Made by a program: the position numbers and the translations under genes. The notes beneath the pieces were generated by a model. That model saw only the letters and a program-made list of their open reading frames with translations. It was not told the DNA's origin and searched no databases. A stretch of 64,000 nucleotides of DNA from a bacterium BMS3Bbin14 (GTDB lineage Bacteria; Desulfobacterota; Desulfobulbia; Desulfobulbales; Desulfobulbaceae): NCBI GenBank assembly GCA_002897615.1, contig BDTX01000030.1, positions 26,877-90,876 of the forward strand, written 5' to 3'. Positions 46,607-55,669 of the stretch are shown here, one piece after another; the first letter of the stretch is position 1, and each line of letters opens with the position of its first letter.

Positions 46607-48001
46607 CTTCAGGTTACGACATTCGGCCTGAATATGCTGCAAAAGAGGCTTTTTCTTCTCACTTTTATTGATTTTGCCGGCCCGGTTCATTTCCTTGCGC
46701 AGCAGCCGCGCTTCATTGACCCGCCCCTGTTTTTCCAGCAGATCGGCAAGCTCGACCCCGGCCTGCTTATCTCCGGGATCTTCCTGGTGGATAATGGTCA
46801 GGACGTCGATCAACTCGGCAACCTTGCCCTGCTCTCTCAGCAGGTCGGCAATAGCCCTGTACACCCCGGGCCGGTCAGCGGTGACCTTGACCAGATCGTG
46901 CCAAAGCATACGGCTGCCGTTATTCTCCACCAGGGCAAGAAAATCGCGGGCCAGAACCTTCTGAGCCTCATGCCTCATCCGGACAATCGCCTTGTCGTCC
47001 GGTTTCAGGGCCAGGGAACAGTCATAATATTCAAGGGCACGATCAGCCCGTCCCAGCTCCATATTCAACTCCGCGCCGCGATCAAGGAGCCCGATATCAC
47101 CAGGATTATTTTTTAATAACGCTTCAATCTGTTTCAACTCCATGGAACCATTCCCCCAGTCCCGATAATAAAGCATAAGTTGGCGGCGGCCCTCCTGATT
47201 TCCTGGTTCAAGGGCGACAAGCCGCCGCCAGAAGACTGCCGCCTGTTGCACATGCCCCAGCTTTTTCTGCAACCGGGCCGACAGCAACAAGACCTCGGGA
47301 TCATTAGGAGCAATTTGCCGGAGTTTTTGCAGCATATCTCCGGCCTTGCCGGTCCGGTTGAGCTTGAGTGACAACCGGGCCAGCTTCTTCTGCAGATTCA
47401 GGTCATTGGGTTTACGCAGAATCAACTGCTCAATAAGAGGCAGCAGCGCTTCATCTTGTCCCTGGCGCTCAAGGGCGCGGATCAACCCTTCCAGTGCCGG
47501 CACCGCTTCCGGACTATCGGGCGCCTGTCCGTACAACTGACCATAGAGCTTCACGGCCCGCTCAACATTTCCCATGGCCAGCGAGACCTGGGCCAGGGCA
47601 AGGAGGTAATTTTTATTGTCGGGATTATGGGCAGTCAGCATGTCAAGCTGCGTTTCAGCATGCCGCCAGCGCTCAAGATGAATGAGGATCGTGGTATATT
47701 CCCACCTGGCTTCGTCGATATTTTCCTTACGGCCGAAAAGGAGCTCGTACTGCACCAGGGCTTCCCGGTACTTCTTCTCCCGGGCCAGTTGCCGCGCCTG
47801 GTCCCAGATCAATTTCCAATCCGGTGCCAGTTTATTGTTCTCGCACTGAACATCATGATCGGGAACGGCGACGCTTTCAGTGGCCGGCGCCGTCTGCACC
47901 GCATCCTTGGCCGCCGGCCGGCCATACGATACGGGAATGCAGAAAAACAAAGGCAGACAAAATGTTGCCAGATATAATAAATATTTCACAGTAAACTTCA
48001 C
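46583..48001 (-). CDS. Exported TPR-repeat protein, last seven residues supplied by repeat R3
   Basis: A 472-residue protein starting with GTG at 48001. Residues 1-27 form a signal peptide (KFTVKYLLYLATFCLPLFFC). From about 60 it is a chain of about ten TPR helices (WKLIWDQARQLAREKKYREALVQYE, DVERAVKLYGQLYGQAPDSPEA and similar), so it is a scaffold in the periplasm. The last eight codons are AAG GTA ACC GTT CAC CAG AGG CAA before TAA; from GTA on they are repeat R3. Taking out R3 and one CTTCAGGT restores AAC CTG AAG TGA, so the protein once ended in RNLK. It follows a DegT gene after 27 bases. Confidence 0.8.
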   Translation of the reverse strand: MKFTVKYLLYLATFCLPLFFCIPVSYGRPAAKDAVQTAPATESVAVPDHDVQCENNKLAPDWKLIWDQARQLAREKKYREALVQYELLFGRKENIDEARWEYTTILIHLERWRHAETQLDMLTAHNPDNKNYLLALAQVSLAMGNVERAVKLYGQLYGQAPDSPEAVPALEGLIRALERQGQDEALLPLIEQLILRKPNDLNLQKKLARLSLKLNRTGKAGDMLQKLRQIAPNDPEVLLLSARLQKKLGHVQQAAVFWRRLVALEPGNQEGRRQLMLYYRDWGNGSMELKQIEALLKNNPGDIGLLDRGAELNMELGRADRALEYYDCSLALKPDDKAIVRMRHEAQKVLARDFLALVENNGSRMLWHDLVKVTADRPGVYRAIADLLREQGKVAELIDVLTIIHQEDPGDKQAGVELADLLEKQGRVNEARLLRKEMNRAGKINKSEKKKPLLQHIQAECRNLKVTVHQRQ

Positions 48002-48028
48002 GATTCTCGAAGGAAGTATTGAAAATAA

Positions 48029-49213
48029 TCAGCCCTTAAAGAATCCGGCTATAGTTGCAACAATATATTCTTGCTGTTCCGGCCGCAATTCCGGATAAAT
48101 CGGCAAAGCCAGGGCTTCCGAAGCGGCCTGTTCAGCCACGGGATAAGATAAACCGGCAAAGCCGTATGTCCTTAAACATTCCTGCTGATGGAGACAAAGA
48201 GGATAATAGACCTCGGAGTCGATATTATTCTCTTTCAGGAAATCACGCAACCGGTCGCGCTCGGGAACCCGGATAACAAACTGATTATAAATATGATAAT
48301 TGTTTATTGCAGAGCCCGGCACATCCTTGTAAAGGGCCGGCGGCAGCCCGACCGGGTCACCGGCCAGACCGGCGGCAACAAAAAGCCGCCGGTAGAGGTC
48401 GCTGTTCCTGCGCCTGGCCTCATGCCACTCCTCAAGATGGGACAATTTAATATTCAGGACGCAGGCCTGAATCGGATCAAGCCGGAAATTTCCACCTATG
48501 CGCGCATGATGATATTTCGGCTGCGCCCCGTGATTGCGCAGTGAGCGCAACCGTTCGGCGAACTCCCGGTCACCGGTAACAACCATGCCGCCGTCTCCGA
48601 TCCCGCCCAGGTTTTTACTGGGAAAAAATGAAAAACAACCGGCGATCCCCATGGAGCCCGCCCTTTTCCAGGAGACGTGGTCGCCGTCAACAAACGGACA
48701 GTCGGAACCGATGGCCTGGGCGGCATCCTCGATCACCGGCACCTCGTATTCCCCGGCCAGTTCCATAATCCGCTGCATGTCGGCGCACTGACCAAAAAGA
48801 TGGACCGGCATGATCGCCTTGAGCCGGCCGCCGTGGCGCCGGTCCCCAGCGAGCAGGTCCGCCATTCGTTCAGAATCGATATTCATGCCGTCCGGCTCGA
48901 TATCGGCAAAAACAGGCAAGGCCCCGACCCGGAGGATGGAACCCACGGTGGCAAAAAAAGTATACGGGGTGGTCAACACCAGGTCGCCGGGGCCAATCCC
49001 CAGGGCCATAAGGCTGACCAGCAGGGCATCGGTCCCGCTGGACACCCCGACGGCATAGGGGGCGCCGCAGTACGCGGCCACCGCCTCCTCGAACCGGTCG
49101 ACCTCAGGGCCGAGGATATACTGGGTTGACTCGATGACTCCCGTCACGGCCCGGATAACCTCCTCACGAAGTGCGGACATCTGCGGTTTCAAGTCAAGAA
49201 GAGATACGTTCAT
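48029..49213 (-). CDS. DegT/DnrJ/EryC1/StrS-family sugar aminotransferase
   Basis: A 394-residue pyridoxal-phosphate enzyme. Marks: SSGTDALLVSLMALGIGPGD, PVIEDAAQAIGS and the cofactor lysine in CFSFFPSKNLGGIGDGG. Such enzymes aminate nucleotide-linked keto sugars for surface polysaccharide. The neighbouring exported TPR gene on the same strand fits a polysaccharide export setting, but no glycosyltransferase is close. Start ATG 49213 (MNVSLLDLKPQM) has only a weak GAGAAAA site; repeat R1-E lies 45 bases upstream. Confidence 0.9.
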   Translation of the reverse strand: MNVSLLDLKPQMSALREEVIRAVTGVIESTQYILGPEVDRFEEAVAAYCGAPYAVGVSSGTDALLVSLMALGIGPGDLVLTTPYTFFATVGSILRVGALPVFADIEPDGMNIDSERMADLLAGDRRHGGRLKAIMPVHLFGQCADMQRIMELAGEYEVPVIEDAAQAIGSDCPFVDGDHVSWKRAGSMGIAGCFSFFPSKNLGGIGDGGMVVTGDREFAERLRSLRNHGAQPKYHHARIGGNFRLDPIQACVLNIKLSHLEEWHEARRRNSDLYRRLFVAAGLAGDPVGLPPALYKDVPGSAINNYHIYNQFVIRVPERDRLRDFLKENNIDSEVYYPLCLHQQECLRTYGFAGLSYPVAEQAASEALALPIYPELRPEQQEYIVATIAGFFKG

Positions 49214-49257
49214 TTTTCTCGTCATCTATATTCTGATCTTTTCTGATTTTGCTTAAA

Positions 49258-49477
49258 CCTGGATCCGTGAACGTTCGAGAACGGTGCAGATTCAAGGCGG
49301 CAACGATGTTGATTATCATGGTGTGATATCAACTTTGTTGCCAACGCAGCAGATGCGCCGTTACCGGGCGAACCGCAGGGCGGCGCGGTGAAGGCATAAA
49401 ATGCATTCTTTCGGTAATAATACCGATAAATTCCACATATTGTCCGGGATTTCACTTCAAGCCGTCACGGATTCAGG
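49258..49477 (+). repeat. R1 repeat, full 220-bp copy (copy E)
   Basis: It starts CCTGGATCCGTGAACG and ends CGTCACGGATTCAGG. TTAAA on the left and TTAAG on the right agree in four of five bases, in line with the 5-bp target duplication. It lies between rpoH and the DegT gene, both on the minus strand, so it sits in the DegT promoter region. Confidence 0.85.
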
Positions 49478-49521
49478 TTAAGAAGAAGGTGCAGGCGGGA
49501 AGACCAACGATCAAAGACAAA

Positions 49522-50532
49522 TCATTCCGTCTTGCCGGGGCCGGAATTCAGGATCAGGTGATCTCCGGTGAAAAAATCTTTAATATCCGGCATCACTTTT
49601 TCAAAATGTTTCCTTAATTTATTCAGCAGGTTAGCCTCGATCTGCCGCACCCGTTCCCTGGAGACCCCGAACTGATCGGCAATTACTTGCAGGGTCTGCG
49701 GCTCATCGCTGAGCAGGCGGGTTTGCAGGATAACCTGTTCCTTTTCATTGAGTTGATCTCTTAAACCGGACAGGAGGTCGGCAAGGCGGTCCTTAATCTC
49801 CTGGCTGGCGACAATCTCTTCGATATCCGGGCCTTCATAAGGCAAAAAACTTTTCTGTTCATCCTCGGAATCGTTGCGAACCGGACTTTCAAGCGAGACC
49901 TCCCAGTTATCCATCCGCTGGCCCATTTCGACGATCTCGCTCTCCTTGACGTTGAGCCGCTCGGCCAGCAGTTTGATTTCCGGTTTAAATCCCTGGGCCT
50001 CCAGCAGTTTTTTTTCCTTGTTCAGACTGAAAAAAAGTTTTCTCTGCGCCTGGGTGGTGCCGATCTTCACCAGGCGCCAGTTGTCCATTATGAATTTCAG
50101 AATATAAGCACGAATCCAGTATGCGGCATAATAGGAAAATTTGACCCCGCGAAAAGGATCGAATTTCCTGGTCGCCTGGACCAGTCCCACGTTGCCCTCC
50201 TGAACCAGATCCATAAAATTCTGCATCCAGTATTTCTGAAAGTCCATCGCCACCTTGACCACCAACCGGAGGTTGGCCGATACCAGGCGGTATGCGGCAT
50301 CCGGATCGCCGGTTTCCTGCAGACGGATAGCCAGCTCTTCGGTCGCCTCACGTGACAGCAGTTCATACTGGCTGATTTCCTGAAGGTACCGATGGAGCGC
50401 CGGATTGCTGAGTGCCGGAAGGTTTTCATCCTCAGGCATAACGACAAGGGGATGCAGATACGGTTCCAGCTCCGGTGGCGATTCTTTTTCTTTTTCTTTA
50501 TCTTTTTGCATCATAGAAAAAAGCGAAGGCAT
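49522..50532 (-). CDS. rpoH: RNA polymerase sigma factor of the RpoH (sigma-32) group
   Basis: A 336-residue sigma factor. Region 2 is seen in LVSANLRLVVKVAMDFQKYWMQNFMDLVQEGNVGL and KFDPFRGVKFSYYAAYWIRAYI; region 4 in LQVIADQFGVSRERVRQIEANLLNKLR. LFFSLNKEKKLL matches the RpoH box (compare Q(R/K)KLFFNLR). It should direct heat-shock transcription. The N-terminus has an extra 35 residues rich in K and E (KDKEKEKES). A second ATG seven codons in is an alternative start; neither has a clear ribosome site. Confidence 0.88.
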   Translation of the reverse strand: MPSLFSMMQKDKEKEKESPPELEPYLHPLVVMPEDENLPALSNPALHRYLQEISQYELLSREATEELAIRLQETGDPDAAYRLVSANLRLVVKVAMDFQKYWMQNFMDLVQEGNVGLVQATRKFDPFRGVKFSYYAAYWIRAYILKFIMDNWRLVKIGTTQAQRKLFFSLNKEKKLLEAQGFKPEIKLLAERLNVKESEIVEMGQRMDNWEVSLESPVRNDSEDEQKSFLPYEGPDIEEIVASQEIKDRLADLLSGLRDQLNEKEQVILQTRLLSDEPQTLQVIADQFGVSRERVRQIEANLLNKLRKHFEKVMPDIKDFFTGDHLILNSGPGKTE

Positions 50533-50998
50533 ACGCTGTTTGTTTCCACTACCGCGCCATGAAAGAAGACATTTGTTTACCTGAAACTCCGGCCGTTCCC
50601 AGGGACGTGACCTGAAGAGAAACGGGGGTATGGCAGTTATCCGCTTGCTTGTCCCTTAATAGTTACAAAAAAAAGACTCTGTCCAGGGATGATGTCCTTG
50701 CAAAAAGTCCCCGCATGTTGTCTTTACGACCAGCGCAGGATTTTTTTGGGCCGTCATTTTGACGCCATTCAAAATTCCCGCTTCGCCCGGAATGATTTCC
50801 GAGCGTTTCAGGCTTTTTACAAATTCATCAAGAATGCCCTTTTACAGAGTGCAATTGAGAGTTATTATACTCCATTCCGGCAAAAAAATCACTGGAATCC
50901 GGCATAATCTTAATCATTGACGATCAATAAGAATGAAAAAGAAGTACGGGAAAAATATCGGGACTATTTTTTCTGTCAATTGCCTTATATTCGTACCC
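50533..50998. other. Divergent gap between rpoH and lepA
   Basis: About 465 bases before repeat F. It should hold the rpoH promoter. An open frame at 50689-50907 has no family marks or ribosome site and is not called. Nothing else is recognised. Confidence 0.4.
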
Positions 50999-51131
50999 GT
51001 TCGAGAACGGTGCAGATGCAGATAGCGAGCCTGCGAGACCTTCGAGGCGGCAACGATGTTGATTATCATGGCGTGATATCAAGGAGTTGCCAACGCAGCA
51101 GAGGCGCCGTTATCGGGCGGTCCGCAGGGGC
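50999..51131 (+). repeat. R1 repeat, truncated at both ends (copy F)
   Basis: It matches R1 from CGTTCGAGAACGGTGCAG to CGGTCCGCAGGG and carries the 23-bp insertion of the long variant. Both terminal inverted repeats are missing, so it is a dead copy. It lies about 100 bases upstream of lepA. Confidence 0.75.
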
Positions 51132-51228
51132 ACGCCGGAAACGATTTTTTTTTTGGCCCCGAAATTATATTACAATTTCCCCTTAAGACTCCTGCGGAAC
51201 AAGGCAGGGGGCAGAGACCTTGAAACAG

Positions 51229-53022
51229 ATGAAAGAAATAAGAAATTTCAGCATAATCGCCCACATCGACCATGGCAAATCGACCTTGGCCGACCGCATG
51301 ATTCAACATTGCGGCATGGTGACCGACCGCGAATTCCAGAATCAACTGCTGGACTCCATGGACATTGAAAGGGAGCGGGGGATTACCATTAAAAGCCAGA
51401 CCATCTGTCTGCCCTATAGAGCCAAAGACGGCAAAAACTATATCTTGAACCTGGTCGACACTCCGGGGCACGTTGATTTCAGCTACGAGGTTTCCCGGGC
51501 CCTGTCCTCCTGCGAAGGGGCGCTGCTGCTAATCGATGCCGCCCAGGGGATCGAGGCGCAGACCCTGGCCAACCTCTACCTGGCCATGGAGAACGATCTG
51601 GAGATTATTCCGGTCATCAATAAAATCGACCTGCCCTCGGCGGAACCGGACAAGGTTGCCGCCCAGGTCGAGGAGGAACTCGGCCTGGAGGCCGATTCCA
51701 TCCAGCGCTGCTCCGCCAAGACCGGCGAGGGCGTGGACCGGATCCTCGAGGCCATCGTCAACCTGCTGCCACCGCCGACCGGCGATCCTGACAACCCCCT
51801 CGAAGCCCTGATCTTCGACGCCCGCTATGATCCCTACCGCGGGACGATTATCTCCTGCCGCATCTTCAACGGCCGCGTCAGGCCGGGCGACCAGATCCTC
51901 TTCATGTCCAACAACGCGGAATATCGGGTCGAAGAGGTGGGCTTATTCCGCCTCCACCACGAGGCGCAGAAAGAACTCACAGCCGGCCAGGTCGGCTATA
52001 TCATTGCCGGCGTAAAAACGGTTTCCGACACCCGCCCGGGCGATACCATCACGCTGAAAGAATCACCCTGCGCCGCTGCGCTGCCCGGCTTCCAGGAAGT
52101 CCAGCAGGTGGTTTTCTCCTCTATTTATCCCATCTCGACCGATGAATACGAGGACCTTGCCAATGCCATGGAAAAGCTGAAACTCAACGACGCCTCCCTG
52201 ACCTTTCAGAAGGACTCATCCGTGGCCCTCGGTTTCGGATTCCGCTGCGGGTTTCTCGGCCTGCTGCACCTGGAGGTCGTCCAGGAACGGCTGGAACGGG
52301 AATTCGGTATCTCGTTAATCCTGACGGTTCCCTCGGTCCGCTACCTGTTTTACCTGCGGAACGGCACCAGGATTGAGGTTGACAATCCCGCCCATTTTCC
52401 CGATCCGGGCAGCATAGAACGCGTTAAAGAGCCTTTTATCAAGGCGACGATCCATATCCCGGAACGCTACATGGGCGTAGTCATGAACCTGTGCATGGAG
52501 CGCCGGGGCGAAAAAACCGATTATCACTATCCCGCGACCGGCCGGATCGAGTTTACCTGCGAACTGCCGCTGGCCGAAGTGATCTACGATTTTTACGACC
52601 GGCTGAAATCAATAACCCAGGGATATGGTTCATTTGACTATGAACTGCTTGACTACCGGCCCAGCGACCTGGTCAAACTCGATATCCTGGTCAACGGTGA
52701 GAACGTGGATGCCCTCTCCCAACTGGTCCATAAATCACGGGCGCGGGAACGAGGCCTGAAAGCCTGCGAACGGCTCAAGGAGGAAATTCATCGCCAGATG
52801 TTCAAGATTGCCATCCAGGCCGCAATCGGCGGCACTATTATTGCCAGGACGACGATCTCGGCCCTGCGCAAGGATGTAACGGCAAAATGTTATGGTGGCG
52901 ATATCTCCAGGAAACGAAAACTCCTGGAGAAACAGAAGGCGGGGAAAAAGAGAATGAAAACCGTCGGCAACGTAGAAATACCGCAACGGGCATTTCTGGC
53001 GGTACTCAAATCAGAACAATAA
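51229..53022 (+). CDS. lepA: Elongation factor 4 (LepA)
   Basis: A 597-residue GTPase that back-translocates ribosomes. Marks: IRNFSIIAHIDHGKSTLADRMI P-loop, MDIERERGITIKSQT switch I, DTPGHVDFSYEV, NKIDLPSA, and the LepA-specific C-terminal part (GDISRKRKLLEKQKAGKKRMK). Start ATG 51229 gives the usual MKEIRNFS; a TTG at 51220 lies at better distance from GGGGG and would add MKQ. Confidence 0.97.
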   Translation: MKEIRNFSIIAHIDHGKSTLADRMIQHCGMVTDREFQNQLLDSMDIERERGITIKSQTICLPYRAKDGKNYILNLVDTPGHVDFSYEVSRALSSCEGALLLIDAAQGIEAQTLANLYLAMENDLEIIPVINKIDLPSAEPDKVAAQVEEELGLEADSIQRCSAKTGEGVDRILEAIVNLLPPPTGDPDNPLEALIFDARYDPYRGTIISCRIFNGRVRPGDQILFMSNNAEYRVEEVGLFRLHHEAQKELTAGQVGYIIAGVKTVSDTRPGDTITLKESPCAAALPGFQEVQQVVFSSIYPISTDEYEDLANAMEKLKLNDASLTFQKDSSVALGFGFRCGFLGLLHLEVVQERLEREFGISLILTVPSVRYLFYLRNGTRIEVDNPAHFPDPGSIERVKEPFIKATIHIPERYMGVVMNLCMERRGEKTDYHYPATGRIEFTCELPLAEVIYDFYDRLKSITQGYGSFDYELLDYRPSDLVKLDILVNGENVDALSQLVHKSRARERGLKACERLKEEIHRQMFKIAIQAAIGGTIIARTTISALRKDVTAKCYGGDISRKRKLLEKQKAGKKRMKTVGNVEIPQRAFLAVLKSEQ

Positions 53023-53089
53023 CAATTGACCATCCCTGACGCAAAGAAGGGGACGATTCATACCGATCAAAAATATGACTGCGACCCCA

Positions 53090-53365
53090 TTACTGGCCGA
53101 CAGCCTTTAACCGGGGGCACTGAACACCGGTGACATCTACACCTTTCTGGCTCATGATGCTCAGAATTTCTTCCTTGCTGAAGATGGAATTTTTTTGTTT
53201 GACCACATAAACGATGCAATCTCTGCAGACATTGAAGAAAAAGGAATCAATCTCACCCATAACTTCCCAGCATGGCCGATCGGCTTGGTACGCAGGGCAC
53301 CGAGTGGCCTGTTCGGGTTGACACTTCATAATCTCCCAGCAGGGCCAGTCAGATCTCAGAGACAT
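53090..53365 (-). CDS. Two-CW domain small cysteine-rich protein
   Basis: A 91-residue protein beginning MSLRSDWPCWEIMKC, with CPAYQADRPCWEV, FNVCRDCIVY and a late VQCPRLK. The paired CW motifs and extra cysteines match the two-CW domain found in Desulfobacterota, of unknown function and probably metal-binding. Start is ATG at 53365 behind AGGAGGAGAG. It follows engB, with a perfect 14-bp hairpin between them. A longer open frame to 53665 overlaps engB and is not the real start. Confidence 0.8.
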   Translation of the reverse strand: MSLRSDWPCWEIMKCQPEQATRCPAYQADRPCWEVMGEIDSFFFNVCRDCIVYVVKQKNSIFSKEEILSIMSQKGVDVTGVQCPRLKAVGQ

Positions 53366-53397
53366 CTTACTCTCCTCCTTTCGCTCTTGATCATCTA

Positions 53398-53433
53398 ATA
53401 TTTTCCAGGTTACAGTAGAAACCTGGAAAATAT
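53398..53433. promoter_or_regulatory. Perfect 14-bp stem-loop between engB and the two-CW gene
   Basis: ATATTTTCCAGGTT (53398-53411) pairs exactly with AACCTGGAAAATAT (53420-53433) around an 8-base loop. It falls in the 95-base spacer, so it could protect the upstream message, slow polymerase or be an operator. No T run follows on either strand, so it is not a standard terminator. Confidence 0.6.
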
Positions 53434-53460
53434 CTGAAACAATTGCTGTCAGTAAATTTA

Positions 53461-54057
53461 CTAACAGCTTTCTCCATAAGATGCAAGAAAAGTCTGCAAG
53501 GCCATACAGCCCTGCCCGGTTTGGCCGGAAAAAATGATCCGCTCCTCGGGCCTGACGGTCAATGCAGCGTCCAGCGCAGCGGCATTCTGCAGTTGTTTGT
53601 TGCGTGAGAGCTTGTCCGCCTTGGTATAGACGGGCAGGAAAGACCGGCCCTGATAGCGCAACCATTCCACCATTTCCCGGTCCTGAACTTTCAATTCATG
53701 GCGCAAATCAATGATCACCACGACACAGACCAGACGTTCACGATTCTCGATGTAATCGACGATAAGCCCTTGCCATGACGAGCGCACCTCTTTGGAGACC
53801 TGGGCGAAACCGTAGCCGGGCAGGTCAACGAGATAGAATTGATCGTCGAGAACAAAAAAATTAAGGCTCTGCGTCTTGCCCGGACGGGAGCTGATTTTAA
53901 CCAGGTTGCGGCGGCCGACCAGACGGTTTATCAGGGTGGACTTGCCCACGTTTGACCGCCCGGCAAAGGCAATTTCCGGATAGAGGGGGTCGGGCAGCTG
54001 CCTGATCTTGAAAACGCTCTGGAGGAAGCTGACATTATTAAAATTGGGCATAGGCAT
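53461..54057 (-). CDS. engB: Ribosome biogenesis GTPase EngB (YihA/YsxC)
   Basis: A 198-residue GTPase for large-subunit assembly. Marks: EIAFAGRSNVGKSTLINRLVGR (G1), SSRPGKTQSLNFF (G2), VDLPGYGFA (G3) and YTKADKLSR (G4). Starts 8 bases after hisG's stop; the second ATG at 54051 is an alternative. Confidence 0.95.
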   Translation of the reverse strand: MPMPNFNNVSFLQSVFKIRQLPDPLYPEIAFAGRSNVGKSTLINRLVGRRNLVKISSRPGKTQSLNFFVLDDQFYLVDLPGYGFAQVSKEVRSSWQGLIVDYIENRERLVCVVVIIDLRHELKVQDREMVEWLRYQGRSFLPVYTKADKLSRNKQLQNAAALDAALTVRPEERIIFSGQTGQGCMALQTFLASYGESC

Positions 54058-54065
54058 CCAGTCTC

Positions 54066-54938
54066 TCAGATAACTTTATTAAGAGTGTATTCAATAATGC
54101 CTTCCGCCCCGGCCTTTTTCAACTGCGGCACCAGATCGCGCACCTGATGTTCGGAGATCACGGTTTCCACGGAAAACCAGTCCTGCTTGTACAGCTTCGC
54201 CACCGTGGGCGCCGTTACGCTGGGCAGCATCTCGATCACCTTGTCAAGCATGTCGAGCGGCACGTTCATTTTCAGGCCGACAATACGGTCAGCCCGCAGG
54301 GCTCCCTGCAGCAGCATGGAAATATTATCTATTTTCTCTCTTTTCCAGCTGTCACCGAGGGCATCTTTATTGGCGATAAGCTGGGTATTGGACTGCATCA
54401 TCTCGTGGATGATCCGTAAGCCATGAGCCCGGATGGTGGCTTCCGTCTCCGTAACCTCGACAATGGCGTCGGCCAGGCCCGAAACCGCCTTGGCCTCGGT
54501 GGCGCCCCAGGAAAAAACAATATTCACGGAAACATTGCGCTCGGCAAAGAACCTGCGGGTCACGTTGACAAGCTCGGTGGCAATCGTTTTGCCCTCCAGG
54601 TCCTCCACCTTTTTTATATCGGAATCTCCGGCAACGGCAACGACCCAGCGGGTCGGTTTCCTGCTGACTTTTGAATAAATCAGATCGGCAACAACCTCGA
54701 TATCCGAGTCATTCTCCATGGTCCAGTCCTTGCCGGTTATGCCCGCATCGAGCATCCCTGATTCGACATAACGTGACATTTCCTGGGGCCGGCAGATGAA
54801 ACAGGAAAGTTCCGGATCATCAATTTCAGGAAAATAATTGCGGGAAACCAGCTTAATCCGCCATCCCGACTTTGCAAAAAGCTCAATAGTGGCCTGTTCC
54901 AGGCTCCCCTTCGGTATTCCTATTTTCAGCACGCCCAT
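54066..54938 (-). CDS. hisG: ATP phosphoribosyltransferase, long form
   Basis: A 290-residue enzyme for the first step of histidine synthesis. It begins LKIGIPKGSLEQATIELFAKSGW; the PRPP loop is DLEGKTIATELVNVTRRFF, and EVTETEATIRAHGLRII follows. The C-terminal 80 residues (SMLLQGALRADRIVGLKMNVP...) are the ACT-like regulatory domain of the long form, so no HisZ is needed and feedback by histidine is expected. Start ATG 54938 is behind AGGTGA. It follows hisI after 129 bases. Confidence 0.95.
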   Translation of the reverse strand: MGVLKIGIPKGSLEQATIELFAKSGWRIKLVSRNYFPEIDDPELSCFICRPQEMSRYVESGMLDAGITGKDWTMENDSDIEVVADLIYSKVSRKPTRWVVAVAGDSDIKKVEDLEGKTIATELVNVTRRFFAERNVSVNIVFSWGATEAKAVSGLADAIVEVTETEATIRAHGLRIIHEMMQSNTQLIANKDALGDSWKREKIDNISMLLQGALRADRIVGLKMNVPLDMLDKVIEMLPSVTAPTVAKLYKQDWFSVETVISEHQVRDLVPQLKKAGAEGIIEYTLNKVI

Positions 54939-55004
54939 GTTTTCTTTCACCTTTTTTCGTATTTCGTGTCCATCCGGCAACGGTATTTTCGCCAGGACCC
55001 GGAG

Positions 55005-55056
55005 TCTCCCGCTGGCCGCTTACCTGATCTCGAACAAAAAAATCTCCGTTTCCGGA
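55005..55056 (+). repeat. Short dispersed repeat R4, copy 2
   Basis: It matches 40290-40336 from TCTCCCG to CGTTTCCGGA. In the hisI-hisG spacer on the minus strand it reads TCCGGAAACGGAGA and then TTTTTTT, a small GAAA-loop stem followed by seven T (55059-55036), which could act as a weak terminator or attenuator between the two his genes. Confidence 0.4.
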
Positions 55057-55067
55057 CAGACACTATT

Positions 55068-55451
55068 TCACTTTTTACCGTAAACCTGTTCAGGATCAAA
55101 GACCGGTTCGCTGTTGACAACCAGACGATCGCCTTCAACCCGGCGGAAGAAACAACTGCCATAGCCCTTATGACAGGCGGCACCGCCCTTCTGCTCAACC
55201 CTGTAGATTACCGTATCTTCATCGCAGTCAACCAGAATTTCCTTTATCACCTGCACATGTCCGGAGGATTCACCTTTAAGCCACAGCTTGTTCCTGGACC
55301 GGCTCCAGAAATGTCCCATGCCGGTTGTAAGCGTCTTGTGCCAGGCCTTTTCGTTGATATAGGCCAGCATCAAAACCTGGCCGGTTGCAAAATCCTGAAC
55401 AATGGCCGGCAACAGGCCGTTTTCGGCCTTGGCGAAATTGAGTTCAATCAC
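55068..55451 (-). CDS. hisI: Phosphoribosyl-AMP cyclohydrolase
   Basis: A 127-residue enzyme of histidine synthesis. Marks: VLMLAYINEKAWHKTLTTG, HFWSRSRNKLWLKGESSGH, VDCDEDTVIYRVEQKGGAACHKGYGSCFF, with the metal-binding Asp and Cys residues. Starts with GTG at 55451 that overlaps the stop of the small cysteine-rich gene by 4 bases. No PRATP pyrophosphatase domain is attached. Confidence 0.95.
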   Translation of the reverse strand: MIELNFAKAENGLLPAIVQDFATGQVLMLAYINEKAWHKTLTTGMGHFWSRSRNKLWLKGESSGHVQVIKEILVDCDEDTVIYRVEQKGGAACHKGYGSCFFRRVEGDRLVVNSEPVFDPEQVYGKK

Positions 55452-55651
55452 GATTCGCTCCCGGTTGTTTGTCGGTCGGCAGGGGCGGCCGTTGCCGTCG
55501 ATTTCGCAACATCCTTTTTACCGTTTTCACTGCCCATAAAATGAATGATGCAGGATGTCCGGAACTTACAGTAATCACCCGGATGATGGCAATAGGCCTC
55601 CCCGGAAGACATTTTTTCTTTATATTTGGCGCATTCAAGTTCCATATTCAT
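55448..55651 (-). CDS. Small cysteine/histidine-rich protein upstream of hisI
   Basis: A 67-residue protein I do not recognise. It has ECAKYKEKM, AYCHHPGDYCKFRTSCIIHF, four cysteines and three histidines that could hold a zinc ion or Fe-S cluster, and a hydrophilic tail. Start taken as ATG 55651 (MNMELEC); TTG 55660 or ATG 55645 are alternatives, none with a strong ribosome site. Translation is coupled to hisI by a GTGA overlap. Confidence 0.6.
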   Translation of the reverse strand: MNMELECAKYKEKMSSGEAYCHHPGDYCKFRTSCIIHFMGSENGKKDVAKSTATAAPADRQTTGSES

Positions 55652-55669
55652 TTCAACCAAATTCTTTAT

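Noticed and set aside
46184..47116. 310-codon plus-strand frame running through greA, R3 and the TPR gene
   Set aside because: It crosses a mobile repeat and two real genes on the other strand; composition is that of a shadow frame.
50689..50907. 72-codon frame between rpoH and lepA
   Set aside because: No ribosome site and no similarity I can recognise; the gap otherwise looks non-coding.
53366..53665. N-terminal extension of the two-CW protein
   Set aside because: It would overlap engB by over 200 bases, has no cysteine pattern, and a strong ribosome site supports the start at 53365.
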